NCBI RefSeq assembly: GCF_965208925.1
Contig: NZ_OZ242364.1
Location: forward strand, 2,480,001 to 2,544,000
DNA from: Poriferisodalis sp965208925
GTDB lineage: Bacteria > Actinomycetota > Acidimicrobiia > Acidimicrobiales > Poriferisodalaceae
Length of the DNA: 64,000 nt
Direction: 5' to 3'
Below are positions 49,696 to 58,914 of the stretch, piece by piece. How positions within the stretch are numbered: the first letter of the stretch is position 1; every line of letters begins with the position of its first letter. A program made the position numbers and the translations under genes. The notes under the pieces were generated by a model. It ran no database searches, was not told the origin of the DNA, and saw nothing but the letters and a program-made list of their open reading frames with translations.

Positions 49696-50742
49696 TCAGC
49701 GTCTGTCGGCGAGCCGCTCACGCAGCGCAGCCAAGCTGCGGCCGGCACCCCAATCGTTCGCTTCCAAGGCCAGGAGCAAGTCGACGAGATTGCGGTCTCG
49801 CGCTGCACAGAGTTCGGCGACTGGTTGGCCGCCCGACTGCTCGTCGGACTGGGCGATCAGCGTGGCGACGAATTCTGGAGTCAGTTCCGGCACGTCGGTG
49901 AGCTTGGTCCAGGGCAGGTCGAGTGTCGGGGCGAAGTGCTCCACGAAGTGCCGGAAACCGCCTTCCCCGCCGGCAGTGGCGTAGGTCTGGAAGACGCCCA
50001 TCTGCGCCCAGCGAAGTCCGAACCCGAGCCGCATGGCATCGTCGATCTCCGAAACCGTGGCGACGCCGTCGTGGACCAGCCACAGTGCTTCCCGCCAGAG
50101 GGCCTCCATCAGACGGTCGGCCACGAATCCGTCGATGTCGGAGCGCACCCGCAGCGGCGACATTCCCGCTGCGCTGAACCAACCCATTGCCCGTCCGATC
50201 GCGGCCTCGGAGGTGCGAGCGCCGCCTACCACTTCCACTAGCGGCAGCAAGTACACGGGGTTGAAGGGGTGGCCGACCACCAGACGCCGAGGGTGACGCA
50301 TCTCGGCCTGCAGATCGCTGGGGCGGATGCCTGACGTGGACGAGGCGATCACGGCATCCGGCGCCGCAGCGGCCTCGATCTCTGCGTAGGCGGCCTGCTT
50401 GACCGTGAGGCGCTCGGGCACGCACTCGTGGATCAGCTCGGCACCCGCCACGGCGGCCGCACAGCCGGCATCCGGATCGGCAATGCGGACGACGCCTTCG
50501 GCTGCGCTCGTGTCGTCAGTGAGCAAACTCAGGCGTCGCCATGCCGTTCGCGCTGCAACCAGGGTTGATTCGATCATGCGGGCAGCGTCAGGCGACGGAT
50601 CCGCCACGGCCACGTCGATACCGCACAGCGCCCAGCGTGCGGCCCACGCCGCGCCGATCACACCGGCGCCCACGACGGTGACGCGTTCGGGAAGCCTCCC
50701 GTCGGTTGCGGCGAGGCCGCCGGCAGGCGACGGGTCAGTCAA
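49696..50742 (-). CDS. L-carnitine dehydrogenase (3-hydroxyacyl-CoA dehydrogenase family)
   Basis: 348 aa. A Rossmann motif VTVVGAGVIGAAWAARWALCGIDV is followed by HECVPERLTVKQAAYAEI, ASSTSGIRPSDLQ and HPFNPVYLLPLVEVVGG, features shared by carnitine dehydrogenases that oxidise L-carnitine to 3-dehydrocarnitine. Start is TTG 50742, overlapping the preceding BKACE stop. Third gene of the operon with gamma-butyrobetaine dioxygenase and BKACE, a context that favours the carnitine substrate over a generic hydroxyacyl-CoA. Confidence 0.88.
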   Translation of the reverse strand: MTDPSPAGGLAATDGRLPERVTVVGAGVIGAAWAARWALCGIDVAVADPSPDAARMIESTLVAARTAWRRLSLLTDDTSAAEGVVRIADPDAGCAAAVAGAELIHECVPERLTVKQAAYAEIEAAAAPDAVIASSTSGIRPSDLQAEMRHPRRLVVGHPFNPVYLLPLVEVVGGARTSEAAIGRAMGWFSAAGMSPLRVRSDIDGFVADRLMEALWREALWLVHDGVATVSEIDDAMRLGFGLRWAQMGVFQTYATAGGEGGFRHFVEHFAPTLDLPWTKLTDVPELTPEFVATLIAQSDEQSGGQPVAELCAARDRNLVDLLLALEANDWGAGRSLAALRERLADRR

Positions 50743-51626
50743 TGCCGCTTCAGTTCGAGCTTGTCGCGGACTTCTTCGGGGCCGATGACCCGGTAGTTCA
50801 TGGCTTCGAGGATCTGCTTCGCCCGGGCTGCGAGATCGGCGTTGGTCGCGAGTCGGCCGCGTTCGAGATACAGGTTGTCCTCGAGCCCGACCCGGGCGTT
50901 GCCGCCCGCGACGGCCGCCAGTGCCACGTACGGCAGCTGATCGCGTCCCAGTGCGAAGGCAGAGAAGGTCCAGTCGTCGGGCACGTTGTTGACCATCGCC
51001 ATGAACGTGTTCAGGTCCGGCGGGGCGCCCCAGCGGATGCCCATGCACAGCTGCACCATGACCGGTGCTTCGATGACCCCGGCGTCCACCAACGCCCTGG
51101 CTTCCCACAGCTGCCCGGTGTCGAAGGCTTCGATCTCGGGACGCACGCCGAGCGCCTGGATCTGGCGGGCCATCTCCATCAGCGTGTCGTGGGTGTTGGT
51201 GGCCACGTAATTGCCCTCGCCGAAGTTCATGGTGCCGCAGTCGAGCGTGCAGATCTCCGGCAGCAGCTCGCGGACGTGAGCGAGGCGCTCGGTGGCGCCG
51301 GCCATGTCGGACCGCAGCGGGTCGGGAGGCAGCGGCTGCTCGACCGAGCCGATCACGAAATCGCCGCCCATGCCGGCAGTGAGATTCAGCACGACATCGG
51401 TGCTCGACGCCCGCACGCGTTCGACCACCTCGCGGTAGCAGTCGACATCGCGGCCTGCGTCGCCGGTGATCGGGTCGCGCACGTGCACATGGCAGATGGC
51501 AGCCCCTGCGTCGGCAGCATCGATCACGTTCTGGGCGATGTCGGCGGGCGTATAGGGCACCTTGTCGGACTTGCCGACCGTGTCGCCGGCTCCGGTCACC
51601 GCGCAGGTGATGAAGACGTCAGGCAT
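50739..51626 (-). CDS. BKACE family enzyme (DUF849), probable 3-dehydrocarnitine cleavage
   Basis: 295 aa TIM-barrel beta-keto acid cleavage enzyme. MPDVFITCAVTGAGDT, the zinc His pair in ICHVHVRDP, and ECxxxG-like EAFDTGQLWEA match the family, which uses acetyl-CoA to split beta-keto acids. Placed between a carnitine dehydrogenase and gamma-butyrobetaine dioxygenase, it probably converts 3-dehydrocarnitine plus acetyl-CoA into betainyl-CoA and acetoacetate (CdhC role). ATG 51626 has a strong GGAGGA 8 bases upstream, located inside the end of the preceding gene. Confidence 0.9.
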   Translation of the reverse strand: MPDVFITCAVTGAGDTVGKSDKVPYTPADIAQNVIDAADAGAAICHVHVRDPITGDAGRDVDCYREVVERVRASSTDVVLNLTAGMGGDFVIGSVEQPLPPDPLRSDMAGATERLAHVRELLPEICTLDCGTMNFGEGNYVATNTHDTLMEMARQIQALGVRPEIEAFDTGQLWEARALVDAGVIEAPVMVQLCMGIRWGAPPDLNTFMAMVNNVPDDWTFSAFALGRDQLPYVALAAVAGGNARVGLEDNLYLERGRLATNADLAARAKQILEAMNYRVIGPEEVRDKLELKRH

Positions 51627-52857
51627 CAGCTGGATCCTCCTGATGAGCACTGCGGCGCAGCAGCACGCGCAGCCGTGAATAGAACTCGTCGGTGTCCATG
51701 TACGTGCCGATGAGCCGCCGGCGGGTTCCCGGACGCGGCTCGAAGGCATCCCGTCCGTGCAGCACGCGGCGGTTGTCGAACACCACGATGTCGCCCGGCC
51801 GGAACGGGTATCGCATCTGGAACCGGTCCGAGACGGCCGTCTCGCTCAGCAGGCGCATCGCTGCATACGCACGGTTCACCTCGGCGGCGGGCATGGCGGG
51901 GAAGGCTCTCACGGGATGAAACGCCCGGTAGGTGTACGGAATCCGCCCGTCGCCCGTATCGATGACCGGCCCCTGCCAGCGATGATCGTGGTCGGGCGAA
52001 CGGTTGAAGAACACCCACTCCAGCATGGTGAGCGCCTCGAACGCGTCGGACTCAGCCACACGCAGATGCTCGGCGATGGCCAACCCATCGGCCATGGTCG
52101 ACCATCCGCCCTCCACGCTGTTCTCCACGCAGTGCAGCAGTTGCAGTCCGGGCGGGACTTCCCGGGTCGGCAAGTCGGTGTGGGGCGCGAGCCGCTGCCC
52201 GGTGTTGGCCAGCGAGGTCGGCGTGATGTCCACATCGACGTGCCAGGTCAGTCCGAAATTGGAGTCGCGCATGGCGCCGATGAGTCCCGCGATCTGTGCG
52301 ACAGTGTCGGGACCGTTCCCGCTGTCGGCGAGGCGGATGAGCCCGTAGCGCGCTAGATCGCACAGTGCCGCGGCGAGCGCGCTGTCGTCATCAAGAAGGG
52401 CTGGGCCGTCGTGGGTGACCGGCTCGCTGTGCTCGGCCGCGGTCCACGCCACGGGAGCGGGAATGACCGCAAAGGGCCGGTGCATCTGGTCGGCGACATG
52501 GCGCAGCCACCCGGGATGGAACTTGGCGTCGCGGTGCTCGGGCTCGAAGGTCACCTCGAGCGCCCCGCCGTCCAGTTCGATCCGGCCGAGTGACAGATGG
52601 GCATCGATATGAGCGGGGTCCAGTTCGCACTCGCGGGTCACCGGGTCGATGCCGCCGGCACCGGGTGCGTTCTCTCGCAGCCACATTGGATGGCACTCGA
52701 GTGTCGTCCCGTCGGGCCATTCCAGCACCGCAGCACCGCTTGCGGCGAGACTGGCTGAAGCCAGCGCCGCCCACGGGTACGTGTAGTAGTCCGGCGTAGG
52801 CCAGTCCGCAGCGGGCCAGTCCGGTGTGGGCGGATGGGCAGGAACCCGCTCGGTCAC
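51619..52857 (-). CDS. gamma-butyrobetaine dioxygenase-like 2OG oxygenase
   Basis: 412 aa. The C-terminal TauD-fold domain has the Fe ligands His/Asp in LAPHTDLP and His in VLHGRDAF, with the 2OG Arg in RRRLIGTYMD; this is the BBOX/trimethyllysine dioxygenase family that makes L-carnitine. The N-terminal domain (about residues 35-130) matches the zinc domain (LECHPMWLREN), but the Cys ligands that follow WLRDN in human BBOX are replaced by APGAG. Zinc may be lost. GTG start. It overlaps BKACE by 8 bases and is first in the operon. Confidence 0.9.
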   Translation of the reverse strand: MTERVPAHPPTPDWPAADWPTPDYYTYPWAALASASLAASGAAVLEWPDGTTLECHPMWLRENAPGAGGIDPVTRECELDPAHIDAHLSLGRIELDGGALEVTFEPEHRDAKFHPGWLRHVADQMHRPFAVIPAPVAWTAAEHSEPVTHDGPALLDDDSALAAALCDLARYGLIRLADSGNGPDTVAQIAGLIGAMRDSNFGLTWHVDVDITPTSLANTGQRLAPHTDLPTREVPPGLQLLHCVENSVEGGWSTMADGLAIAEHLRVAESDAFEALTMLEWVFFNRSPDHDHRWQGPVIDTGDGRIPYTYRAFHPVRAFPAMPAAEVNRAYAAMRLLSETAVSDRFQMRYPFRPGDIVVFDNRRVLHGRDAFEPRPGTRRRLIGTYMDTDEFYSRLRVLLRRSAHQEDPADA

Positions 52858-52947
52858 TGGGCAGATTGTCTCACAGCCCGCCCGGCTGACCGGTCCATCT
52901 GGCCCGACCCATGCAGCCGTGTACTGAATTGCCGATGCGGTGTTCGC

Positions 52948-55386
52948 TCAGATGCTCTCGGCGGCCGCGAGGCCTTCGGGATCGACGTCCTGACCGGCCG
53001 CCATGGCGGCAAAGATCTCGGGCGGCTCGCGCCACGATTCCGCTGGATTGCCTGTTCTGGCCGCCTCGATTGCTTCCCACACCCGCTGGGGGCTCATGGG
53101 CATGTCGATGTGCCGGATGCCGAGGTGCGCTACGGCGTCGATGACGGCGTTCTGCAGCGCCGGCGTGGATCCGATGGTGCTGGCCTCGCCGATTCCCTTC
53201 GCACCCAGGGGATTGAGCGGCGAGGGCGTTTCGGTGCTGTGCACCTCGAAACTCGGGAACTCGGCGGCAGACGGGAACAGGTACGTCATGAGCGTGCCGG
53301 TCTGCGGGTTGCCGTCGTCGTCGAAGACCACTTCCTCGTACAGCGTCTGCGCTGCGCCCTGGGCGATGCCGCCGTGCTGCTGGCCCCGCAGCAGCAGCGG
53401 GTTGATCACCGTGCCCGCGTCGTCGACGGCGATGTGGCGCAGGTAGCCGATCTCGCCGGTGTCGGTGTCGACTTCCACGACCGCAACGTGCGCCCCGAAC
53501 GGGAAGCTGGCCTCGCCCTGGTCGAAGTCGAGCTGCGCCGCGAGTCCCGGGTCGACGGGCTCGCCTCGCGCGGCAGCGTTGATCTCAGCCTCGGTCGGGT
53601 CGCCGAGCAGCCCGTCAGGCGCGTCGTCGACCGTCCCGGCCAGCTGCGCCCAGTCGACCGATCGGGCCGGCACGCCGGCCACGCTGAACGTGCCCGTTGC
53701 GGCATCGAGCACGATGTCGTCCACGCTGGCCTCGAGCAGGTGCGCCGCGAGCCGCTGGGCCCGGTCGATCAGTACGTCCGTGGCGTTGGCCACCGCCGAG
53801 CCGCCCACCTGCACCGAGCGGGAGCCGCCGGTGCCGCCGCCACGGGGCACCAGATCGGTGTCGGACTGGATGAACCCGATGCGCTCCACATCGATGCCGG
53901 TGCGGGCCGAGACGATCTGGGCGAACGTCGTGTGATGCCCTTGGCCGTGGGCACTGGTACCGACCCGAATGGTGGCGCCGCCGTCGGGTTCGATGCGCAC
54001 CGCAGCGAACTCGCTGGTGAGGCCGCCGGCGGTGATCTCCACGAAGCTGGCGATGCCGATGCCGAGCTGGCGCACGTCGCCGCGTTCGCGCCTCACGCGC
54101 TGCTCGGCTCGCAGATCGTCGTAGCCGGCGAGCTCGACAGCTCGGCGCAACGGCAGCGCGTAGTCGCCGCTGTCGTAGGTGACGCCGGTGAGCGTGTCGA
54201 AGGGGAAGGCATCGGGCGAGATGAAGTTGCGCAGCCGGATCTCGATGGGATCGATGCCGGTCTCGATGGCGGCCTGATCGACGAGCCGCTCGAGCAGGGC
54301 GGCCGCCTCGGGCCGCCCGGCGCCCCGGTAGGCGCCGGTGGGCGTCGTATTGGTGACCGCCGTGGCCACGTCGAACCGGATCGCGGGGAAGGCGTAGGTG
54401 CCGTTGGACATCCGCTTAGTGCCCGCCGGCAGCATCGTGCCGATGTTGGGGTAGGCGCCCGTGTCGCCCACCAGACGCACCCGCAGCCCGGTGAACGTGC
54501 CGTCGTCGCGCACGCCGAGCTCGGCGTACTGCACCTGCGCGCGGCTGTGCGCCAGGGTGGTCATGTCCTCGCTGCGCCCCGGCGTCCAGGTGACGGGACG
54601 GTTCAGCCGGTCCGCGAGCGCCGCCACGACGGTGTGCTCGTGGTACAGGCCGGCCTTGGCGCCGAAACCGCCGCCGACGTGGGGAGCGATGACACGGAGG
54701 CGCTGGGCATCCCAGCCGAGCGCGCCTGCCAGCTGCATCTTCGTGAGGTGCGGCATCTGCGTCGCGCAGTACACGGTCATGCGGCCGTCGTCGCCGGGCA
54801 CGGCTGCACACGAGTTCGGCTCGAGCGGCACCGCGGCGATCTTCTGGTTGACGTACCGGCCCCGCACGACATGGGCGGCGCCGTCGAGCGGATCGACGCC
54901 CGGCGGATCGGTGATCTCGGTGGCGACGTTGTTGGGCCGTTCGTCGAAGAGCGCTGGCGCTCCGGGGGCGAGCGCGGCCTCGGCGTCGGTGGCAGCGGGC
55001 AGCGGCTCGTAGTCGACGGCAACGAGCTCGGCGGCGTCGACGGCCTGGACCAGGGTCTCGGCCACGACAACGGCCACTGCTTCGCCCACGAAGCGCACCT
55101 TGCCGTCCGCAAGCGGGGCGCGGGCGAACTCGTCGGCCACCTTGACGAACCCGTGGTGCGGGGCCACGCCGAGCTCTGCTGCGGTGACGATCTCGATCAC
55201 GCCAGGCGCCCGACTCGCCTCGCTGGTGTCGATGCCGCCGATATGCGCGTGGGCGACAGGGGAGCGCACGAATACCGCATGGCATATGCCGTCGGCGTCG
55301 TGGTCATAGACGTAGCGCCCGCCCGCGGTGAGCAGCTCAGGGTCCTCGTTGCGTCGTACCTCGTTGCCCAGGATCGATCCGGCCAT
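52948..55386 (-). CDS. xanthine dehydrogenase-family molybdenum subunit (form II CoxL-like)
   Basis: 812 aa large subunit of a molybdenum hydroxylase. RRNEDPELLTAGGRYVYD at the N-terminus, PHVGGGFGAK, the active-site loop AYRGAGRPEAA (about residues 350-360) and the late GAKGIGEAST are conserved. True CO dehydrogenase (form I) carries AYxCSFR at that loop; AYRGAGR marks form II, whose substrates are mostly unknown. The medium (FAD) and small (2Fe-2S) subunit genes are not next to it. ATG 55386 (MAGSILGNE) chosen over a longer frame. Confidence 0.9.
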   Translation of the reverse strand: MAGSILGNEVRRNEDPELLTAGGRYVYDHDADGICHAVFVRSPVAHAHIGGIDTSEASRAPGVIEIVTAAELGVAPHHGFVKVADEFARAPLADGKVRFVGEAVAVVVAETLVQAVDAAELVAVDYEPLPAATDAEAALAPGAPALFDERPNNVATEITDPPGVDPLDGAAHVVRGRYVNQKIAAVPLEPNSCAAVPGDDGRMTVYCATQMPHLTKMQLAGALGWDAQRLRVIAPHVGGGFGAKAGLYHEHTVVAALADRLNRPVTWTPGRSEDMTTLAHSRAQVQYAELGVRDDGTFTGLRVRLVGDTGAYPNIGTMLPAGTKRMSNGTYAFPAIRFDVATAVTNTTPTGAYRGAGRPEAAALLERLVDQAAIETGIDPIEIRLRNFISPDAFPFDTLTGVTYDSGDYALPLRRAVELAGYDDLRAEQRVRRERGDVRQLGIGIASFVEITAGGLTSEFAAVRIEPDGGATIRVGTSAHGQGHHTTFAQIVSARTGIDVERIGFIQSDTDLVPRGGGTGGSRSVQVGGSAVANATDVLIDRAQRLAAHLLEASVDDIVLDAATGTFSVAGVPARSVDWAQLAGTVDDAPDGLLGDPTEAEINAAARGEPVDPGLAAQLDFDQGEASFPFGAHVAVVEVDTDTGEIGYLRHIAVDDAGTVINPLLLRGQQHGGIAQGAAQTLYEEVVFDDDGNPQTGTLMTYLFPSAAEFPSFEVHSTETPSPLNPLGAKGIGEASTIGSTPALQNAVIDAVAHLGIRHIDMPMSPQRVWEAIEAARTGNPAESWREPPEIFAAMAAGQDVDPEGLAAAESI

Positions 55387-55441
55387 GGGCGGCGAGGCTA
55401 TCGACGGGCCGTCACGCCGGTCCGGACGGGTGCGGTCGTTG

Positions 55442-55495
55442 CGCTGCCGCCGTGACCGGCGGCACTGTGCCGTACGCTGCCGCCGTGACCGGCGG
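55442..55495 (+). repeat. in-frame duplication of methyltransferase start region
   Basis: A 21-base segment at 55442-55462 is repeated exactly at 55475-55495. The 33-base spacing preserves frame, so two equivalent GTG codons with identical context are available. Confidence 0.85.
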
Positions 55496-56294
55496 AGACG
55501 TGTACACCCACGGCCATCAGCCCGCGGTGGTGGCCCAGCATGCGAGGCGTACCGCTGAGGACTGTGCGGCATTCGTGCGTCACGTGATCGAGCCGGACTC
55601 CCGGATCCTCGATGTCGGCTGCGGTCCGGCCTCGATCACCGTCGGCTTGGCTCGATGGGCTGAGCGCGGCCACGTCATCGGCATCGAAGTGACTGACGAG
55701 ATCCTGGCGACTGCCGCGGCCACGGTCGCTGAAGCCGGCGTCGCGAATGTGACGCTGGCGAACGAGTCGGTGTACGAGCTGCCGTTCGACGACAGCAGCT
55801 TCGATGTGGCCTATGCACACCAGGTCTGCCAGCACCTGTCCGACCCGGTGGCGGCGATCTCCGAGATGGCCCGGGTGGTCCGCCCAGGCGGCTGGGTGGC
55901 AGTGCGCGACTCGGACTACTCGACGATGCGGGGTTATCCCTCAAGCACCGAGATCACACGATGGCGAGAGGTGTACCGGCAGGTCTGCCGCCACAACGAC
56001 GCCGAACCCGATGCCGGCCGGCATCTGTTTGCGTGGTTCCGCGCCGCGGGCCTGCCCGAGGTGCAGATGTCGGCGTCGGTGTGGCAGTTCTGGACGCCCG
56101 AGACGCGGCGCAATTGGGGTTACTCGTGGGCCGATCGGTGCCTGAACACGAGCTTCGCTCGCCAAGCCGTCGACTACGGCTACGCGACGTCAGCCGAGAT
56201 GGAACAGATTGCCGCCGGCTGGCGAGCGTGGGCCGACCATCCAGACGGCTACTTCCACTTCATTCACAGCGAGGCACTGGCGCAGGTCGCCTGA
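55485..56294 (+). CDS. class I SAM-dependent methyltransferase
   Basis: 269 aa. Motif I is RILDVGCGPAS, followed by GIEVTDEIL, NESVYELPFDDSSFDVAYAHQVCQH and the post-motif VVRPGGWVAVRDSD, as in ubiquinone/menaquinone or arsenite-type small-molecule methyltransferases. The methyl acceptor is unknown. The start region is duplicated: 21 bases including GTGACCGGCGG occur at 55442-55462 and again at 55475-55495, 33 bases apart and in frame. Either GTG (55452 or 55485) could be used; I chose the second. Confidence 0.9.
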   Translation: MTGGDVYTHGHQPAVVAQHARRTAEDCAAFVRHVIEPDSRILDVGCGPASITVGLARWAERGHVIGIEVTDEILATAAATVAEAGVANVTLANESVYELPFDDSSFDVAYAHQVCQHLSDPVAAISEMARVVRPGGWVAVRDSDYSTMRGYPSSTEITRWREVYRQVCRHNDAEPDAGRHLFAWFRAAGLPEVQMSASVWQFWTPETRRNWGYSWADRCLNTSFARQAVDYGYATSAEMEQIAAGWRAWADHPDGYFHFIHSEALAQVA

Positions 56295-56313
56295 GCCCGC
56301 AGCGGCCTGCGTG

Positions 56314-57240
56314 CTACCCGCCGCTCCGGTGTGCCGTGACTGCCGTCTCCAGAGCGCGGGCAGTGGGCGGGTCTGCGCCTGCGCGCGTGCAGGTGAGTGC
56401 GGCTGCCGCGGCTGCACGTTCTGCGATGTCTCGCCATTGCCCCAGTTCGAGCGCGGCGAATGCAGTCCGGTCGGCACCTAGCAGCTCCCACAGCGAGGCA
56501 AGCACAGTGCCCACGAACGAGTCGCCGGCGCCGACGGTGTCGACGACATCGACCTGCGGGGCCGTCACATCGAGCTGGCCCTCGGCTGTGAACACGGTGA
56601 CGCAGCCCTTGCCGCGGGTGACGATCACCGTCGCGACGTGGCCGGCAAGCAGCTCAGCGGCGCAGTCCTCGGCGGCACGCCTGGGCCAGATCCACTCCAG
56701 GTCCTCATCGGAGGCCCGGTAGAGGTCGGCCGAATGCAGCCAGCGCTGGTGGAAACGATCCCACCGATCTCGATCCTCGATGATGGCGGGCCGGACATTG
56801 GGGTCGAGCGAGACGAGGCCGTCATGACGCTCGGCCAGCGAGGCCAGCACTCCGGCGGTGCGCCCGCGGAACATCCCGAGCGTGCCGCCATGCAGGATGT
56901 GAGACCCTTCGTCAAGAACGGTGAGGTCCGCCGCTTCGAGAGCCGTGTCGGCGGTGCTGTCTCCTTCGAAGCGGAACGACGGATGCGGCGTCAAGCTGAT
57001 GATCGCTCTTGCCGTGGGTTCTGCGCCCCGCTCGCACGCCCGCAGGTCGACGCCGCTGCCTTGCAAGTGGCGCCAGATGAGCTGGCCTGCACCGTCGGTG
57101 GACACCCGTCCCACGAATGCGCTCGGTGCCCCCAGGCGCGCCGCGGCGATGGCGGCATTCATCGGACCGCCCCCGGGTACGGCACGCGATTCGTCTCCGT
57201 CGAGCACGTCCACCAGTGCTTCGCCGCAGCAGACGATCAC
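56314..57240 (-). CDS. PfkB-family carbohydrate kinase
   Basis: 308 aa ribokinase-fold sugar kinase. MIVCCGEALVDVLDG, the GGGPMNAAIAAARLG motif and the C-terminal DTVGAGDSFVGTV (anion hole with catalytic Asp) are diagnostic; fructokinase is the closest general type. The start is GTG 57240. It converges on the methyltransferase and is divergent from the acyl-CoA ligase. No sugar transporter or hydrolase is adjacent, so the substrate is open. Confidence 0.92.
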   Translation of the reverse strand: MIVCCGEALVDVLDGDESRAVPGGGPMNAAIAAARLGAPSAFVGRVSTDGAGQLIWRHLQGSGVDLRACERGAEPTARAIISLTPHPSFRFEGDSTADTALEAADLTVLDEGSHILHGGTLGMFRGRTAGVLASLAERHDGLVSLDPNVRPAIIEDRDRWDRFHQRWLHSADLYRASDEDLEWIWPRRAAEDCAAELLAGHVATVIVTRGKGCVTVFTAEGQLDVTAPQVDVVDTVGAGDSFVGTVLASLWELLGADRTAFAALELGQWRDIAERAAAAAALTCTRAGADPPTARALETAVTAHRSGG

Positions 57241-57279
57241 CGCCGGGACTCCATCGGGGCAGTCTCGCTGGCAGCGGCC

Positions 57280-58911
57280 ATGAAACGGCAGGTGTCAACC
57301 GCGAGACTGTCCGCCGTGGACAGCACGATTCCCGACAACTACCCCGCGCTGGTGGAACGGGCCGCAGCAGCGTTCGGCGACACGGAGGCGATTCGCGACG
57401 GCGACATGTCGATGACGTACACCGAGTTGGCCCACCGCACCGCCGAATGCGCGGCGGCACTCGTGGCCAATGGCCTCGAGCCAGGCGACGCCGTCGGCCT
57501 GTGGGCACCGAACGCGTGGGAATGGGTGATCGCGGCCATGGGGACGCTGCGGGCGGGCGGCGTCATCGTGCCGGTCAACACGCGTTTCCGGGGTCGTGAG
57601 GCGGCGTACGTGCTCGATCGGGCGCGGGCGAAGCTGCTGTTCACCGTGGTGGGGTTCCTCGGGTACGACTACGTGCGCGACCTTGAGGCCGCCGCGGCCG
57701 AGGGTCACACCGTCGATTCGCTGGAACGCACGGTAATCCTGCGCGGTGACACCCCGCCGGGCACGACCTCGTTCGAGGACTTCGTCACTGCGGCGACGGC
57801 CGAGGGACACGAAGAGGCTGCCCGCCGTGCCGCGGCCGCCGCCGGCGACGACCTCGGGTTGGTGATGTTCACCTCCGGCACGACCGGGCTGCCCAAGGGC
57901 GTCATGATCCGGCCGGGGGCGATCATTCGCGGCTTCAGCCAGTACGCCGACGAACTGGGCATGCGTCAGGGCGACCGCATGCTGGTCATCAACCCGTTCT
58001 TCCATGCGTTCGGATTCTGCGGATCCATCACGCCCTGCATCGTGCGGGGTGCGACGATCCTGCCGCATCCGGTCTTCGACGTAGAAGCAGTGCTGGCACG
58101 AATCGAGTCCGAGCGCATCACGGTGCTGCCGGGCCCGCCGGCGATCTTCCAGTCAATGGTCAACTTCGCCGGCCTCGACGACTACGACACGTCCAGTCTG
58201 CGCTCAGCCGTCACTGGCGCCGCCACCGTTCCCGTCGAGACCGTCGTAGCGATGCGCGAGCGGCTCGGATTCGAGACGGCGATCACCGCATTCGGCATGA
58301 CCGAGACGCACGGCATCGCCACCATCTGTTCAGCAGGCGATCCTCCCGAGCTGGTGGCTTCCACGAGCGGCAAGGCGCTGCGGGGCATCGAGCTGCGTGT
58401 GGTGGATGACGACGGTCGAGACGTGCCGGTCGGCGAGCCGGGCGAGCTGCTTGTGCGCGGGTACTGCGTGACGTCGGGGTACCTCGACGACCCTGCCCAG
58501 ACGGCGAAGACCATCGACTCCGACGGCTGGCTGCACACCGGGGACATCTGCGTGATGAACGACCTCGGCTACATCGACATCACCGACCGCAAGAAGGACA
58601 TGTACATCAACGGCGGCTTCAACGTGTACCCCGCCGAGGTGGAGAACGTCATGTCCGAGCACCCGCTGATCGGCCAGGTGGCCGTGGTGGGGGTGCCTGA
58701 TGAGCGGCTCGGCGAAGCCGGCGCTGCGTTCGTGGTGCCGTCGCCTGCGGGGGCGCCCGATGCGGACGAGCTGCGTGCGTGGTGCCGCGAGCAGATGGCC
58801 AACTACAAGGTGCCCCGGTACTTCTGGAACGTGGAAGCGCTGCCGCTGAACCCCTCCAACAAGGTGCTCAAGACCGAGCTGCGCGACTGGGCCGCCGACC
58901 GGCTGGCCTGA
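57280..58911 (+). CDS. AMP-dependent acyl-CoA ligase, FadD3-like
   Basis: 543 aa adenylate-forming enzyme. FTSGTTGLPKGVMI, GMTETHG, YLDDPAQTAKTID, GWLHTGDICV, NGGFNVYPAEVE and the terminal Lys in NPSNKVLKTEL are all present. The set resembles actinobacterial FadD-type ligases such as FadD3, which activate cyclic or medium-chain acids; the exact acid is unknown. I chose ATG 57280 (MKRQVSTARL); GTG 57316 (VDSTIPDNYP) is an alternative closer to the conserved start. Confidence 0.9.
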   Translation: MKRQVSTARLSAVDSTIPDNYPALVERAAAAFGDTEAIRDGDMSMTYTELAHRTAECAAALVANGLEPGDAVGLWAPNAWEWVIAAMGTLRAGGVIVPVNTRFRGREAAYVLDRARAKLLFTVVGFLGYDYVRDLEAAAAEGHTVDSLERTVILRGDTPPGTTSFEDFVTAATAEGHEEAARRAAAAAGDDLGLVMFTSGTTGLPKGVMIRPGAIIRGFSQYADELGMRQGDRMLVINPFFHAFGFCGSITPCIVRGATILPHPVFDVEAVLARIESERITVLPGPPAIFQSMVNFAGLDDYDTSSLRSAVTGAATVPVETVVAMRERLGFETAITAFGMTETHGIATICSAGDPPELVASTSGKALRGIELRVVDDDGRDVPVGEPGELLVRGYCVTSGYLDDPAQTAKTIDSDGWLHTGDICVMNDLGYIDITDRKKDMYINGGFNVYPAEVENVMSEHPLIGQVAVVGVPDERLGEAGAAFVVPSPAGAPDADELRAWCREQMANYKVPRYFWNVEALPLNPSNKVLKTELRDWAADRLA

Positions 58912-58914
58912 AGC

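Noticed and set aside
52834..55455. 873-aa plus-strand open frame
   Set aside because: Runs antisense to the CoxL-like gene and has a low-complexity Arg/Gly/Val composition typical of shadow frames.
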